NCBI GenBank assembly: GCA_947589155.1 | Contig: CANQBH010000001.1 | Coordinates: 166,332 to 230,331, forward strand | Source of the DNA: an uncultured Lachnospiraceae bacterium | GTDB lineage: Bacteria > Bacillota > Clostridia > Lachnospirales > Lachnospiraceae | Reading direction: 5' to 3' | DNA length: 64,000 bases | Part shown: in pieces, positions 1 through 8,381 of the stretch | Numbering within the stretch: position 1 is the stretch's first letter | How the letters are laid out: the number at the start of each line of letters is the position of its first letter | Notes under the pieces: model-generated | Told to the model about the DNA's origin: nothing | Databases searched by the model: none | Seen by the model: only the letters and a program-made list of their open reading frames with translations | Program-made: the position numbers and the translations under genes

Positions 1-1
1 T

Positions 2-2140
2 CTGATATGTGATGAAGACGAGATAACGTGCGTAGGAATCTTCCCTGTCGTTAGCGAAGGGGAGGTTCTTTTCGTTCGCGGGGAATATACCCGCCATCCC
101 GGCTACGGCCTGCAATTTAAGATGGCGTCGTTTGAGACGCGCGCGCCGGAGGACGCCGTCTCCATCGAGCGGTATCTGGCGTCCGGCGCCGTCAAGGGGA
201 TAGGGGCGAAACTGGCCGCGCGGCTTGTTCGGGAATTTGGCGGCGACACGCTCCGGATCATGGAGGAGGAGCCCGAGCGCCTTGCGGAAGTCAAAGGGAT
301 CAGCGAGAGGATGGCGATGGAGATCGCCGAGCAGATGGAAGAAAAGAAGGATCTGCGCGACGCGATGCTCTTTCTCGCGAAGTACCGCATTTCCGCAAAT
401 CTGGCGGCGAAGATCTATCAGCGTTACGGCGACGGGGTCTATCGCGTGATCTCCGAAAATCCCTACCGGATGGCCGAGGAAGTGCCGGGGGTGGGGTTCC
501 GTATCGCGGACGAGATCGCTTCCCGCGTGGGTATCCGCACGGATTCGGACTACCGCGTCCAATGCGGGATCCTCTACTGCCTGACGCAGGCCGCGTCGGC
601 GGGGCACACTTACCTTCCAAAAGAAGAATTGCGCCGCTGTGCATATGAACTTCTCGGCGTGCCGTGGGAGAGCGTCGACGCGCAGCTGGCCGGACTTGCG
701 ATGGACCGCAGGATCGTCATGAAGGGCGACAAGGTCTACGCGGCTTCCTTTTACCGGATGGAGGAAGCGTCGGCGGGGATGCTGCACGCCTTAAACTGCT
801 CCTACGACATTTCTCCGGCGGAGTGGGAAACGGCCGTGAAGTTCATCGAAAAAGAAGAAGGGCTCGAACTGGATCAGGGACAACTGGAGGCGGTCCGGCA
901 GGCATATACGCACGGGCTTTTCCTTCTGACCGGCGGGCCGGGCACCGGAAAGACGACGACGATCCGCGCGATGATCCGCCTGTTTGAGCGCGAAGGATAC
1001 GATATCTTCCTCGCCGCGCCGACCGGACGCGCGGCAAAGCGGATGAGCGAGGCGACCGGTTACGAGGCGCGCACGATCCACCGGATGCTTGAAGTCAACG
1101 GCGCGCTCGTGGAGGAGAACGAGGGGCGGCGCGGGATGTTCGAGCGCAACGCCGACAACCCGCTGGAGGCCGACGTCGTCATCATCGACGAGATGTCCAT
1201 GGTGGATATCACGCTCCTTTACGCGCTGCTTCAGGCAATCGACGGAGATACGCGCCTGATCCTCGTGGGGGATACGGACCAGCTGCCGAGCGTCGGCCCC
1301 GGCAACGTGTTGAAAGACATCATCGCATCCGGCTGCTTCCCGACGGTCACGCTGCAAAAGATCTTCCGGCAGGCGGCCGAGAGCGATATCGTGGTGAACG
1401 CCCACAGGATCAACCGCGGAGAACACATCGCCGCGGACAATCAGAGCCGCGATTTCTTTTTCCTGCGCCGCGAGAGGGCGGACGTCATCATTAAGATCAT
1501 CCTGCAGCTCGTGCATGAAAAACTGCCCGCCTATGTCGGGGCGGAGGAGCAGGACATTCAGGTGTTGACGCCGACGCGCAAAGGGCTGCTCGGCGTGGAG
1601 CGGCTGAACGGGATATTGCAGCAATACTTAAATCCGCCGTCCGCCGCAAAAAAAGAGTATAAGAGCGGCGACAGGCTGTTCCGCGAGGGCGACAAGGTCA
1701 TGCAGATCCGCAACAACTATCAGCTCGAATGGGAAGTGCGCGGCAAATACGGCCTTGTGTCGGAACGCGGGACCGGCGTCTTTAACGGCGACGTCGGCGT
1801 GATCGAGGAGATCAACGAGTTTGCGTCGTCTCTGACGGTGCGCTACGAGGACAGCAGGGCGGTCGAGTATCCGTTCAAGGGTTTGGACGAACTCGAACTT
1901 GCCTATGCGATCACGATCCATAAGTCGCAGGGGAGCGAATACCCCGCGGCCGTCATCCCGCTGCTGCCGGGGCCGAGGATGCTGATGAACCGCAACCTGC
2001 TCTATACGGCCGTTACCCGCGCCAGAAAATGTATCGCGATCGTCGGCGACGAACGGGTCTTTTACGATATGATCGACAATACGACGCAGCAAAAAAGATA
2101 CTCAGGACTGAAGGAGCGTCTGCTCGATCTTCAGATCTGA
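2..2140 (+). CDS. recD2: ATP-dependent DNA helicase RecD2 (5' end outside window)
   Basis: A RecD/TraA-type superfamily 1 helicase that unwinds DNA 5' to 3' in repair. The reading frame is open from base 2, before the first ATG at 122, and the residues there (HPGYGLQF) fit the N-terminal OB-like part of RecD2, so the gene starts upstream of the window and 122 is not its start. 712 residues are visible; the family is usually about 740, so only a few tens of residues are missing. Helix-hairpin-helix repeats (KGIGAKLA, VPGVGFRI) precede Walker A GGPGTGKTTT near bases 931-960, the DEMSM Walker B near 1189, and the C-terminal motifs AITIHKSQGSE and YTAVTRAR. The RecBCD partners are not present, as expected for the stand-alone RecD2 class. 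Confidence 0.95.
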   Translation: MICDEDEITCVGIFPVVSEGEVLFVRGEYTRHPGYGLQFKMASFETRAPEDAVSIERYLASGAVKGIGAKLAARLVREFGGDTLRIMEEEPERLAEVKGISERMAMEIAEQMEEKKDLRDAMLFLAKYRISANLAAKIYQRYGDGVYRVISENPYRMAEEVPGVGFRIADEIASRVGIRTDSDYRVQCGILYCLTQAASAGHTYLPKEELRRCAYELLGVPWESVDAQLAGLAMDRRIVMKGDKVYAASFYRMEEASAGMLHALNCSYDISPAEWETAVKFIEKEEGLELDQGQLEAVRQAYTHGLFLLTGGPGTGKTTTIRAMIRLFEREGYDIFLAAPTGRAAKRMSEATGYEARTIHRMLEVNGALVEENEGRRGMFERNADNPLEADVVIIDEMSMVDITLLYALLQAIDGDTRLILVGDTDQLPSVGPGNVLKDIIASGCFPTVTLQKIFRQAAESDIVVNAHRINRGEHIAADNQSRDFFFLRRERADVIIKIILQLVHEKLPAYVGAEEQDIQVLTPTRKGLLGVERLNGILQQYLNPPSAAKKEYKSGDRLFREGDKVMQIRNNYQLEWEVRGKYGLVSERGTGVFNGDVGVIEEINEFASSLTVRYEDSRAVEYPFKGLDELELAYAITIHKSQGSEYPAAVIPLLPGPRMLMNRNLLYTAVTRARKCIAIVGDERVFYDMIDNTTQQKRYSGLKERLLDLQI

Positions 2141-2182
2141 GTATCTCAAAGAATTTCTAAAAAAGCCTTTTATTCTGACGGA

Positions 2183-3499
2183 TCATTCTTCGTCTTCTTC
2201 CTGATCAGTGATCCTTTCCGTGCCGGAGCCGATCTCATAACTTTCAAAAAACGAGTGGATCTCCTGGAAGGATTTCGGGAAAGTCCTTCCGAGGCGTTCC
2301 GCCATTTCCCCGTTATACAGTTTGATATTGTCGGCGTTTGACGAGGCGATCCGGATATCGCCCGGATCCTCCTGCGCGATCAGGATACGGTACGCCATCT
2401 TTCCCGCCTGATAGCCCATCGCGTACGGGTCGGAAAACAGACAGGTCAGCGTATCCTTTCCGGATGTGCTGTCCCCGCCGACGGTAGCGACGCCGGCCTC
2501 CGCGGCGGTCTGCATGATCTGCGGCAGCGCGTCCGAGAAGCGGTTTTCGGCGGGAAGATAGAGGCAGCTGCACTCCCTGCAGGCGTAGGAGAGGATCTCC
2601 TCCGTGGAAGCGTCCTCGGGCAGGGGTTCGGTATTTGCGGCGGAAAGATCATCCGTCCAGAACGCGGAAACGGACGGCGCGTGAACGCTTTCCGGCGCGA
2701 TGATACCGTCGATCAGGCCGCTGCCGCCGATGTCTTCCGCATCCGCATAGCGCCCTTCCGTGGCGGACGGCGCGACAATCTTGGACGGCGTGATCACGGT
2801 CGGATCAGTGAAATAGTTCTCCTCCGGCTCGGCGCTGTCCGCGGAAGACGGCAGCAGATATTCTTTCCATGGAATACCCGCCTGATCCAGATAGGTCTCC
2901 ATGATCCGGTTCTGAAAGACGGCCGTAGGGTCGTCCGAGGTATAGAGCAGGCCGACGGACCGGAGATCCGGCGTCGATTCGATCAGCAGGGACAGCATGG
3001 CTTCCATGTCCGGCAGAGAAGAAACGCCGGTGACATTGGTGCCGGTCTTTTTATTCCATTCGCCGTCGGAAGATCCCGTCAGGTGCAGCGTGCTCCGAAA
3101 GTCCATGACGCCCGCGCCGACGACCGGCGTGCTTTCCGTCATTTCCGCCGCGACGACGAGGCTTTCCGGGCCGTTGGCAAACAATAACTGCGTTTCGTCG
3201 GAGAGGTGCATGGCGATATCGCTGTCCGCGCTGAGGCCGTCCGATTCTTCGCTGGAGACGACCGTTGAGGTCAGGCGGATATGCGATTCGCCGAACAGAT
3301 CGTTCAGCGCTTCGGAAAAACCGAGTGCGATCGCGTTATGGTAATCGTCGTCTTTGTCCTGACAGATATGGATCGCGTAGACCGCGTCGTTATCTTCCGG
3401 CAGCGGATCGTAAGTGACCGACTGCTTCTCGGCGCAGGCCGTCAGAGAAAGGCAGAGGGCCAGAGACGCGGCGCATAACAAACGTTTTTTTTCAAACAT
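2183..3499 (-). CDS. Putative ABC-type substrate-binding lipoprotein
   Basis: A 438-residue exported lipoprotein. The start at 3499 is chosen because GGAGG lies nine bases upstream; the longer form from 3526 lacks this. The N-terminus is a lipoprotein signal: positive MFEKKR, a hydrophobic stretch, then LTAC with the lipidation Cys at about residue 23. The rest resembles the periplasmic-binding ABC_sub_bind type (short motifs GLLYTSDD, VGGDST, AYRIL). It would sit on the outer face of the membrane and bind a small ligand. No permease or ATPase gene is adjacent, so the ligand and partner are unknown. It converges on recD2 and is divergent from comF. The C-terminus is very acidic. Confidence 0.7.
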   Translation of the reverse strand: MFEKKRLLCAASLALCLSLTACAEKQSVTYDPLPEDNDAVYAIHICQDKDDDYHNAIALGFSEALNDLFGESHIRLTSTVVSSEESDGLSADSDIAMHLSDETQLLFANGPESLVVAAEMTESTPVVGAGVMDFRSTLHLTGSSDGEWNKKTGTNVTGVSSLPDMEAMLSLLIESTPDLRSVGLLYTSDDPTAVFQNRIMETYLDQAGIPWKEYLLPSSADSAEPEENYFTDPTVITPSKIVAPSATEGRYADAEDIGGSGLIDGIIAPESVHAPSVSAFWTDDLSAANTEPLPEDASTEEILSYACRECSCLYLPAENRFSDALPQIMQTAAEAGVATVGGDSTSGKDTLTCLFSDPYAMGYQAGKMAYRILIAQEDPGDIRIASSNADNIKLYNGEMAERLGRTFPKSFQEIHSFFESYEIGSGTERITDQEEDEE

Positions 3500-3562
3500 G
3501 ACGGGTATCCTCCTGAGACGGAACATTTACATAAATTTTAATGAGAAGGAGAAAGAAAGTCA

Positions 3563-4297
3563 ATGCCATTTCACAGAAAAATAGAAGATCTGCTGTTCCC
3601 TCCGAGGTGCGCCTGCTGCGATACGCTGCTGGCGAAAGACGAGTGGGAAGGCGGATTTTGCGGGGAATGCAGGGAAAATGTCGTCAGGGTCTCAAAGACC
3701 CACTGTATGCGGTGCGGAAGGCCGATCGCCTCTCCCACGGAGGAATACTGCGCCGATTGCAGGGAGCGCGGGGAACGCGGGGGACGAAAAACGTTTTTGC
3801 AGAACAAAGGCGTGTATCTCTATCGGGGCGACATGAAAACGGCGATGTACCGGTTCAAATACGGAAACCGACGGGAGTATGCCAAAGCCTACGCGAGGGA
3901 CGCGGCGCGGATGTACGGGGAATGGATACGGGGGCAGGCGTTCTCGCTGATCGTTCCGGTGCCGATGTATAAAAGGAAGGAAAACCTGCGCGGATACAAT
4001 CAGGCGGAGGTCTTTGCAAAGGAACTCGGGAAGGCGACGGGGCTGCCGGTACGCTCCGATCTCGTGGTCAGGATCCGTGATACGAGGCCTCTGAAGACGT
4101 TAAATGCCGCAGAAAGAAAAAATAATCTGAAAAATGCTTTCAAAATCCGCAGGATTGGTGTAAAATTAAATCGTATTTTAGTTGTTGATGACATCTATAC
4201 CACAGGAAGCACTCTGGAAGGGGTAGCCGGAGCGCTTCTGGACGGCGGAGCGCATCTCGTATGCGGTCTGAGCGTCTGCATAGGTAACGGGTGTTAG
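3563..4297 (+). CDS. comF: ComF family phosphoribosyltransferase-like protein
   Basis: A 244-residue ComF/GntX-type protein. The N-terminus carries zinc-binding cysteine pairs (CACC, CGEC, CMRCG, CADC), and the C-terminus the PRPP-binding loop ILVVDDIYTTGST (residues ~210-222). In Bacillus, ComF is needed for DNA uptake during transformation; in other bacteria its role is less clear. AAGGAG lies about 11 bases before the ATG. The next gene, a flagellar-region zinc protein, follows after 13 bases, matching the comF-yvyF order at the start of the Bacillus late flagellar operon. Confidence 0.9.
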   Translation: MPFHRKIEDLLFPPRCACCDTLLAKDEWEGGFCGECRENVVRVSKTHCMRCGRPIASPTEEYCADCRERGERGGRKTFLQNKGVYLYRGDMKTAMYRFKYGNRREYAKAYARDAARMYGEWIRGQAFSLIVPVPMYKRKENLRGYNQAEVFAKELGKATGLPVRSDLVVRIRDTRPLKTLNAAERKNNLKNAFKIRRIGVKLNRILVVDDIYTTGSTLEGVAGALLDGGAHLVCGLSVCIGNGC

Positions 4298-4310
4298 GGA
4301 GGTGTGTGCA

Positions 4311-4715
4311 ATGGAAGTAAGAAATTGTAAGCAGTGCGGAAGACTATTCAACTATCTGGGTGGCGTGCCTCTTTGCCCGGCGTGTAAAGATGCCTTGGAA
4401 GACAAGTTTATGCAGACCAAGGAATTTGTGCGTGACAACCCGGGAGCAACGATTCAGATGGTGTCGGAGGAAAACGACGTGTCCATCCCGCAGATCCGTC
4501 AGTGGATCCGCGAGGAGCGGCTGGAATTTTCCAAGGACTCTCCGGTCGGGATCGAGTGCGAGATGTGCGGCGCGAATATTCGGACCGGACGTTTCTGCGA
4601 GGCCTGCAAGAGCCGTATGCAGAACGAATTCAGCCACGCTTACGCCAAACCGAAGGCGGAGCCGCAGCCGGAACGGAAACTGCAGCGTGACCGCGATAAG
4701 ATGCGCTTCATCTGA
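4311..4715 (+). CDS. Flagellar-region zinc-ribbon protein (YvyF/TIGR03826 type)
   Basis: A 134-residue protein with two zinc-ribbon cysteine sets (CKQCG...CPAC near residues 5-25; CEMCG...CEAC near 83-100) flanking a helix-turn-helix-like segment (VSIPQIRQWIREERL). The AGGGAGGTG ribosome site precedes ATG 4311 by about seven bases, so I use this rather than an upstream GTG. The family is found between comF and flgM in flagellated Firmicutes. It implies that the organism is motile. A strong terminator follows directly, so no further flagellar genes are in this transcript. Confidence 0.85.
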   Translation: MEVRNCKQCGRLFNYLGGVPLCPACKDALEDKFMQTKEFVRDNPGATIQMVSEENDVSIPQIRQWIREERLEFSKDSPVGIECEMCGANIRTGRFCEACKSRMQNEFSHAYAKPKAEPQPERKLQRDRDKMRFI

Positions 4716-4739
4716 GAACGCGCGGCATCATAAAAGACA

Positions 4740-4767
4740 AACTCCCGCAAGCCCTGCGGGAGTTTTT
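4740..4767 (+). terminator. Rho-independent terminator after comF operon
   Basis: A perfect 9-bp stem (AACTCCCGC / GCGGGAGTT) with a 7-base loop, ending in a run of T. It ends the comF transcript; the next promoter begins just downstream. Confidence 0.9.
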
Positions 4768-4788
4768 ATGTCATGTTTTCGTTTGGAT

Positions 4789-4816
4789 TTGCTTTCATAC
4801 CCGAATATGATATAAT
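4789..4816 (+). promoter_or_regulatory. Probable sigma-A promoter for the cdaA-region operon
   Basis: TTGCTT, 16 bases, TATAAT. The perfect -10 box lies about 35 bases before the ATG at 4851, and an AAGGTGGTGA ribosome site lies between. Confidence 0.65.
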
Positions 4817-4850
4817 AAAAAAGAATCGTAATCATACAAGGTGGTGAAGT

Positions 4851-5270
4851 ATGCTCAGCGAAGAACGCGTAAAACTCATGACCAGAATGGCCATGTTTGA
4901 AAAAAAAGAAGGAAGAAAGATGCAGCCCGCGGAAAGATACACGAAAAAAGACTATCTTTCCCTGTGCACGATGCGCGGTTTCGTGGTGGGGAGCCTTGTG
5001 TACGCCGCGGTCTATCTCGGCGTGCTGGCGTGGCTTTTCAGCGCGGTGGTCGTAAATATCAGCATGATGCTCTTTCTCCTTTGTATCATACTGGGCGTGC
5101 TTTGCTATGTGCTGTATCTCTTTTTCTATCTCCGGATCGTCAGAAGGAGGGCGGAACTGCGTTACCGGCAGGGGCGCGAACTCGTAAAACAGTACCGCGG
5201 CGCTCTGCAGAGATTGTTGCAGTTCTACGAAAAAGAGGAGGCTCTCAAGAGCCCTGAAGGATGGAATTGA
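4851..5270 (+). CDS. Small two-TM membrane protein, function unknown
   Basis: 139 residues with a cytoplasmic, charged N-terminus, two hydrophobic segments (about residues 43-65 and 67-92) and a long positively charged, helical C-terminal tail. I recognise no family. It is the first gene of the run that leads into cdaA: the next ORF starts one base after its stop, so the two membrane proteins are probably cotranscribed with the cyclic-di-AMP genes and may act at the envelope with them. The start has a good ribosome site (AAGGTGGTGA). Confidence 0.7.
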   Translation: MLSEERVKLMTRMAMFEKKEGRKMQPAERYTKKDYLSLCTMRGFVVGSLVYAAVYLGVLAWLFSAVVVNISMMLFLLCIILGVLCYVLYLFFYLRIVRRRAELRYRQGRELVKQYRGALQRLLQFYEKEEALKSPEGWN

Positions 5271-5271
5271 C

Positions 5272-6204
5272 ATGACGTTTTTTATTCAGATCAGGACATC
5301 GATCAAACAATTTATCTCCCGTCACGAAGAATGGGCCGGACGCATCCTGCGTTTTGTCATCGCTTTTGTGGCGCTTTTCGCGTTGAATCAGAACTTCGGT
5401 TATCAGAAGACGTTAAGCCAGTGGTGGGTGGCGCTGCTGCTTGCGTTGGTGTGCATGTTCCTCCCGATACGGGGGCTGACCGTCGTCGTTTTGTTTTTCG
5501 GAATGATCCAGCTGCTCGTCCTCTCGCCCGGCGTGGCGGGCGTCACGCTGCTGCTGATCGTGGTCAGTTACGCGGTCTGCGCGTATTTTTCCGCGGGGGA
5601 CACATACAATTTCATTATGATGCCGCTGTTCCTGTATCTGAAGATCCCGTTTGCCATGCCGCTTGGCGTAGGACTGCTGCGGCGCATGGAGGAGATCACG
5701 ACGGTGATCTGCGGAGGGATCCTGTCTTTCTATCTGAGCGTCGTCAGGGACAACGCCTCCCTGTTTCTGGATGAGACGTCCGACATGACGGTAACGCGCC
5801 TGCTCCAGAATCAGCTTCTGAACAACAATATGTTTTACATCTATCTGATCTCGCTGGTGGTCTGCTATCTGGCCGTTTATTATATCCGCACGCTCAAGAT
5901 CAGTTACGCGTGGTTCGTCGCCGTATCGGCGGGGCTGGCGGCGGAGTTTATCCTCATGCTGGCGGGCTGCCTCTTTTCCGGCGGCCGTTCGGAGATCCCG
6001 TCGCTGATCATCGGCAATCTGATCGTTCTGGGGCTCGGATATCTGGCGGTGTTCTTCCTGCAGGGGCTCGATTATGCAAGGACGGAGCGCGTACAGTATG
6101 AAGACGACGAATACTATTATTTTGTAACGGCGGTACCAAAGAGCCACATCGCGCAGCCGTCCAAGGAAATTAAAAAGATCACGGATGACGACGTCACGAA
6201 CTGA
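5272..6204 (+). CDS. Multi-pass membrane protein upstream of cdaA, function unknown
   Basis: 310 residues with about eight hydrophobic segments in two blocks (residues ~25-165 and ~190-265) and a hydrophilic, tyrosine-rich acidic tail (EDDEYYYF). No catalytic motif stands out. It lies directly between the two-TM protein and the diadenylate cyclase gene, with a 29-base gap before cdaA. The position suggests an envelope role coupled to c-di-AMP or peptidoglycan precursor supply, but that is inference from context only. Confidence 0.7.
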   Translation: MTFFIQIRTSIKQFISRHEEWAGRILRFVIAFVALFALNQNFGYQKTLSQWWVALLLALVCMFLPIRGLTVVVLFFGMIQLLVLSPGVAGVTLLLIVVSYAVCAYFSAGDTYNFIMMPLFLYLKIPFAMPLGVGLLRRMEEITTVICGGILSFYLSVVRDNASLFLDETSDMTVTRLLQNQLLNNNMFYIYLISLVVCYLAVYYIRTLKISYAWFVAVSAGLAAEFILMLAGCLFSGGRSEIPSLIIGNLIVLGLGYLAVFFLQGLDYARTERVQYEDDEYYYFVTAVPKSHIAQPSKEIKKITDDDVTN

Positions 6205-6233
6205 AAGCAGCGGCGGCCGTCAGAGGAAGGGAA

Positions 6234-7142
6234 GTGAACTTTTTGGAAAATCTCATCAACGATATCGACGCTTTTTTGGATGATTTCTTCGGCCTGAGTA
6301 TCCCGAACATACAGGTGACGGATATCGTCGAGATCATCATTATCGCGTTTTTTATCTATACGATCCTCAACTGGTTCAAGACGACGCAGAAGTGGATGCT
6401 GTTCCGCGGGCTTCTCGTGATCGTGGCGCTCTTTGTGCTGGCGGCGCTGTTTCAGATGAACACGATCCTATGGCTGGGGGAGCGACTGCTTGACATCGCG
6501 CTCATCATGATCGTTGTCGTCTTTCAGCCGGAACTGCGCAAGGCGCTGGAAGATCTGGGACGGAAAAACCTCTTTTCTTTCCTCTCCTCGCTCGGTTTGG
6601 GCAGGAACGCAGGACGCCGCTTTGAAGACCGCACGATGAACGATATGGTCAAGGCGAGTTTCGAGATGGGCGCGGTCAAGACCGGCGCGCTGATCGTCGT
6701 GGAAAACGAGATGCGACTGGACGAGTATGTGCGTACCGGAATCACCTTGGATTCGGTTTTGTCAAGGCAGCTTCTTATCAATATCTTTGAAAAAAACACG
6801 CCGCTGCATGACGGCGCGGTAATCGTGCGCGGCGACCGCGTACTTTCCGCGACCTGTTATCTGCCGCTTTCGGATAACCTTTCTTTGAGCAAGGAACTGG
6901 GCACGCGCCACCGCGCGGCCGTCGGGATCAGCGAGGTCTGCGACGCGCTGGTGATCGTAGTGTCCGAGGAGACCGGCGAGGTCTCCATCGCGCAGGGCGG
7001 CGACATCATCAGAAACATCGGAGAGGAAAGACTGACCGAAGAATTGCGCAGGATCCAGAATCCTGCGGAAACGGACGACGCTTCCGGATCCGCGAAGGGA
7101 AGGAGGGAAGACGATGAAACAGCAAATGTCCCTCAAGATTAA
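6234..7142 (+). CDS. cdaA: Membrane diadenylate cyclase CdaA
   Basis: A 302-residue CdaA/DacA protein that makes cyclic di-AMP from two ATP. Three N-terminal membrane segments (residues ~25-100) are followed by the DAC domain with the diagnostic LHDGA (about residue 192) and GTRHRAA (about 225) active-site motifs. The start codon is GTG, preceded by GAGGAAGG. The C-terminus overlaps the start of cdaR by 29 bases. The order cdaA-cdaR-glmM is the conserved Firmicute arrangement in which CdaR and GlmM modulate the cyclase. Confidence 0.97.
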   Translation: MNFLENLINDIDAFLDDFFGLSIPNIQVTDIVEIIIIAFFIYTILNWFKTTQKWMLFRGLLVIVALFVLAALFQMNTILWLGERLLDIALIMIVVVFQPELRKALEDLGRKNLFSFLSSLGLGRNAGRRFEDRTMNDMVKASFEMGAVKTGALIVVENEMRLDEYVRTGITLDSVLSRQLLINIFEKNTPLHDGAVIVRGDRVLSATCYLPLSDNLSLSKELGTRHRAAVGISEVCDALVIVVSEETGEVSIAQGGDIIRNIGEERLTEELRRIQNPAETDDASGSAKGRREDDETANVPQD

Positions 7143-8361
7143 GCGGATACTGACGCAGAACATCGGCTTAAAGATCCTTGCCGTGATCCTTTCCTTCGTT
7201 CTCTGGCTGCTTGTGGTCAATGTGGACGACCCGACGCAGAGCAGGACGTTTTCTACGGCGGTCGAGATCCTGAACGAAGACGTACTGACCGACGCGGGCA
7301 AGTATTACGATATCGCCGACAGCAGCCGGACGGTGAGTTTCAGGGTAACGGCGAAGCGTTCCGTGATCGAGCGCCTCTCGGGAAGCGATTTTACGGCGAC
7401 GGCGGATATGAATTTTCTGGATGAAAACGGACGGATCCCTGTCACCATCGTCTATAAAGGCACATATAATGGTGTTGCCATTTCCACGAAGCGGGTCTAT
7501 CTGACGGTGACGGTCGGCGACGAGATGTCCACGAAATATCCGATCGAGGTAGAGACGACCGGCGAACCCGCCAATGGATGCGCCGTCACGGAGACTTCCG
7601 TGCAGCCGGACGCCGTTACGGTCACGGGGCCGGTGGACAATGTGCGCCGGATCGCCCGCGTCGTCGCTTACGCGGATGTGACGGATCTCAACGAGGATAC
7701 GTCGGCGAACGCGCTGCTGCATTTTATCGACGCGGACGGCAACGAAGTGGATCTGAGCAGGCTGAACGTGGAATTTGACCACGCGCAGCTCGAGGTGAAA
7801 GTGACGCACCGCAAATCCGTCCCGATACAGGTCTCCGCGAGCGGCGAACTTGCCGAAGGGCTCGTCCTTGAGAGCGTGACCGCCGAACCGAATACGGTGG
7901 AACTGCTCGGGGACAGCGACGTGCTGAACGGGATCACCGCGGTCGTGATACCGTCGACCGTGATCGATCTGTCGCAGATCACCGAAAGCCTGACGACGAC
8001 GGTCGATCTGACGTCTTACCTTCCGGAGGGCGCGACGCTGGCGGATAAGAACCATTCGCAGATCGAGATCCGCGTGACGCTTGGCAGCGGAAGCACGAAA
8101 AATCTCAACCTGCCGACGTCAAAGATCGAGGTACGCAATCTGGCGGACGGACTGAACGTGAGATTTTTGGACGATACGATAAACTTTACCGTCTCCGGCA
8201 GCAGGAGTGATCTGAACAGCCTGACGGAAGCCGGATTAAGCGGCCATGTGGACGCCGCCGGACTGGGCGCGGGCACGCACAGGGTCGCGCTGGTATTGGA
8301 CGGACTGGATCGGAAATATCAGGTGCAGGCGACGGCCGTAGAGATCGAGATCACGCAATAG
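7114..8361 (+). CDS. cdaR: YbbR-domain protein CdaR, regulator of CdaA
   Basis: A 415-residue protein with one N-terminal membrane anchor (residues ~18-38) and several extracellular YbbR repeats (for example from VNVDDPTQ onward, with repeated KxxPI/V patterns such as TKYPIEVETTG and KSVPIQVSA). CdaR binds CdaA and tunes c-di-AMP synthesis. A GGAAGGAGGG site within the cdaA end precedes the ATG, and the overlap suggests coupled translation. Confidence 0.93.
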   Translation: MKQQMSLKIKRILTQNIGLKILAVILSFVLWLLVVNVDDPTQSRTFSTAVEILNEDVLTDAGKYYDIADSSRTVSFRVTAKRSVIERLSGSDFTATADMNFLDENGRIPVTIVYKGTYNGVAISTKRVYLTVTVGDEMSTKYPIEVETTGEPANGCAVTETSVQPDAVTVTGPVDNVRRIARVVAYADVTDLNEDTSANALLHFIDADGNEVDLSRLNVEFDHAQLEVKVTHRKSVPIQVSASGELAEGLVLESVTAEPNTVELLGDSDVLNGITAVVIPSTVIDLSQITESLTTTVDLTSYLPEGATLADKNHSQIEIRVTLGSGSTKNLNLPTSKIEVRNLADGLNVRFLDDTINFTVSGSRSDLNSLTEAGLSGHVDAAGLGAGTHRVALVLDGLDRKYQVQATAVEIEITQ

Positions 8362-8381
8362 ACAGAAAGAAGGAAACATAT

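Noticed and set aside
791..1624. Long minus-strand ORFs opposite recD2 and other GC-rich genes
   Set aside because: Shadow frames of real genes; arginine/histidine-rich products, no ribosome sites.
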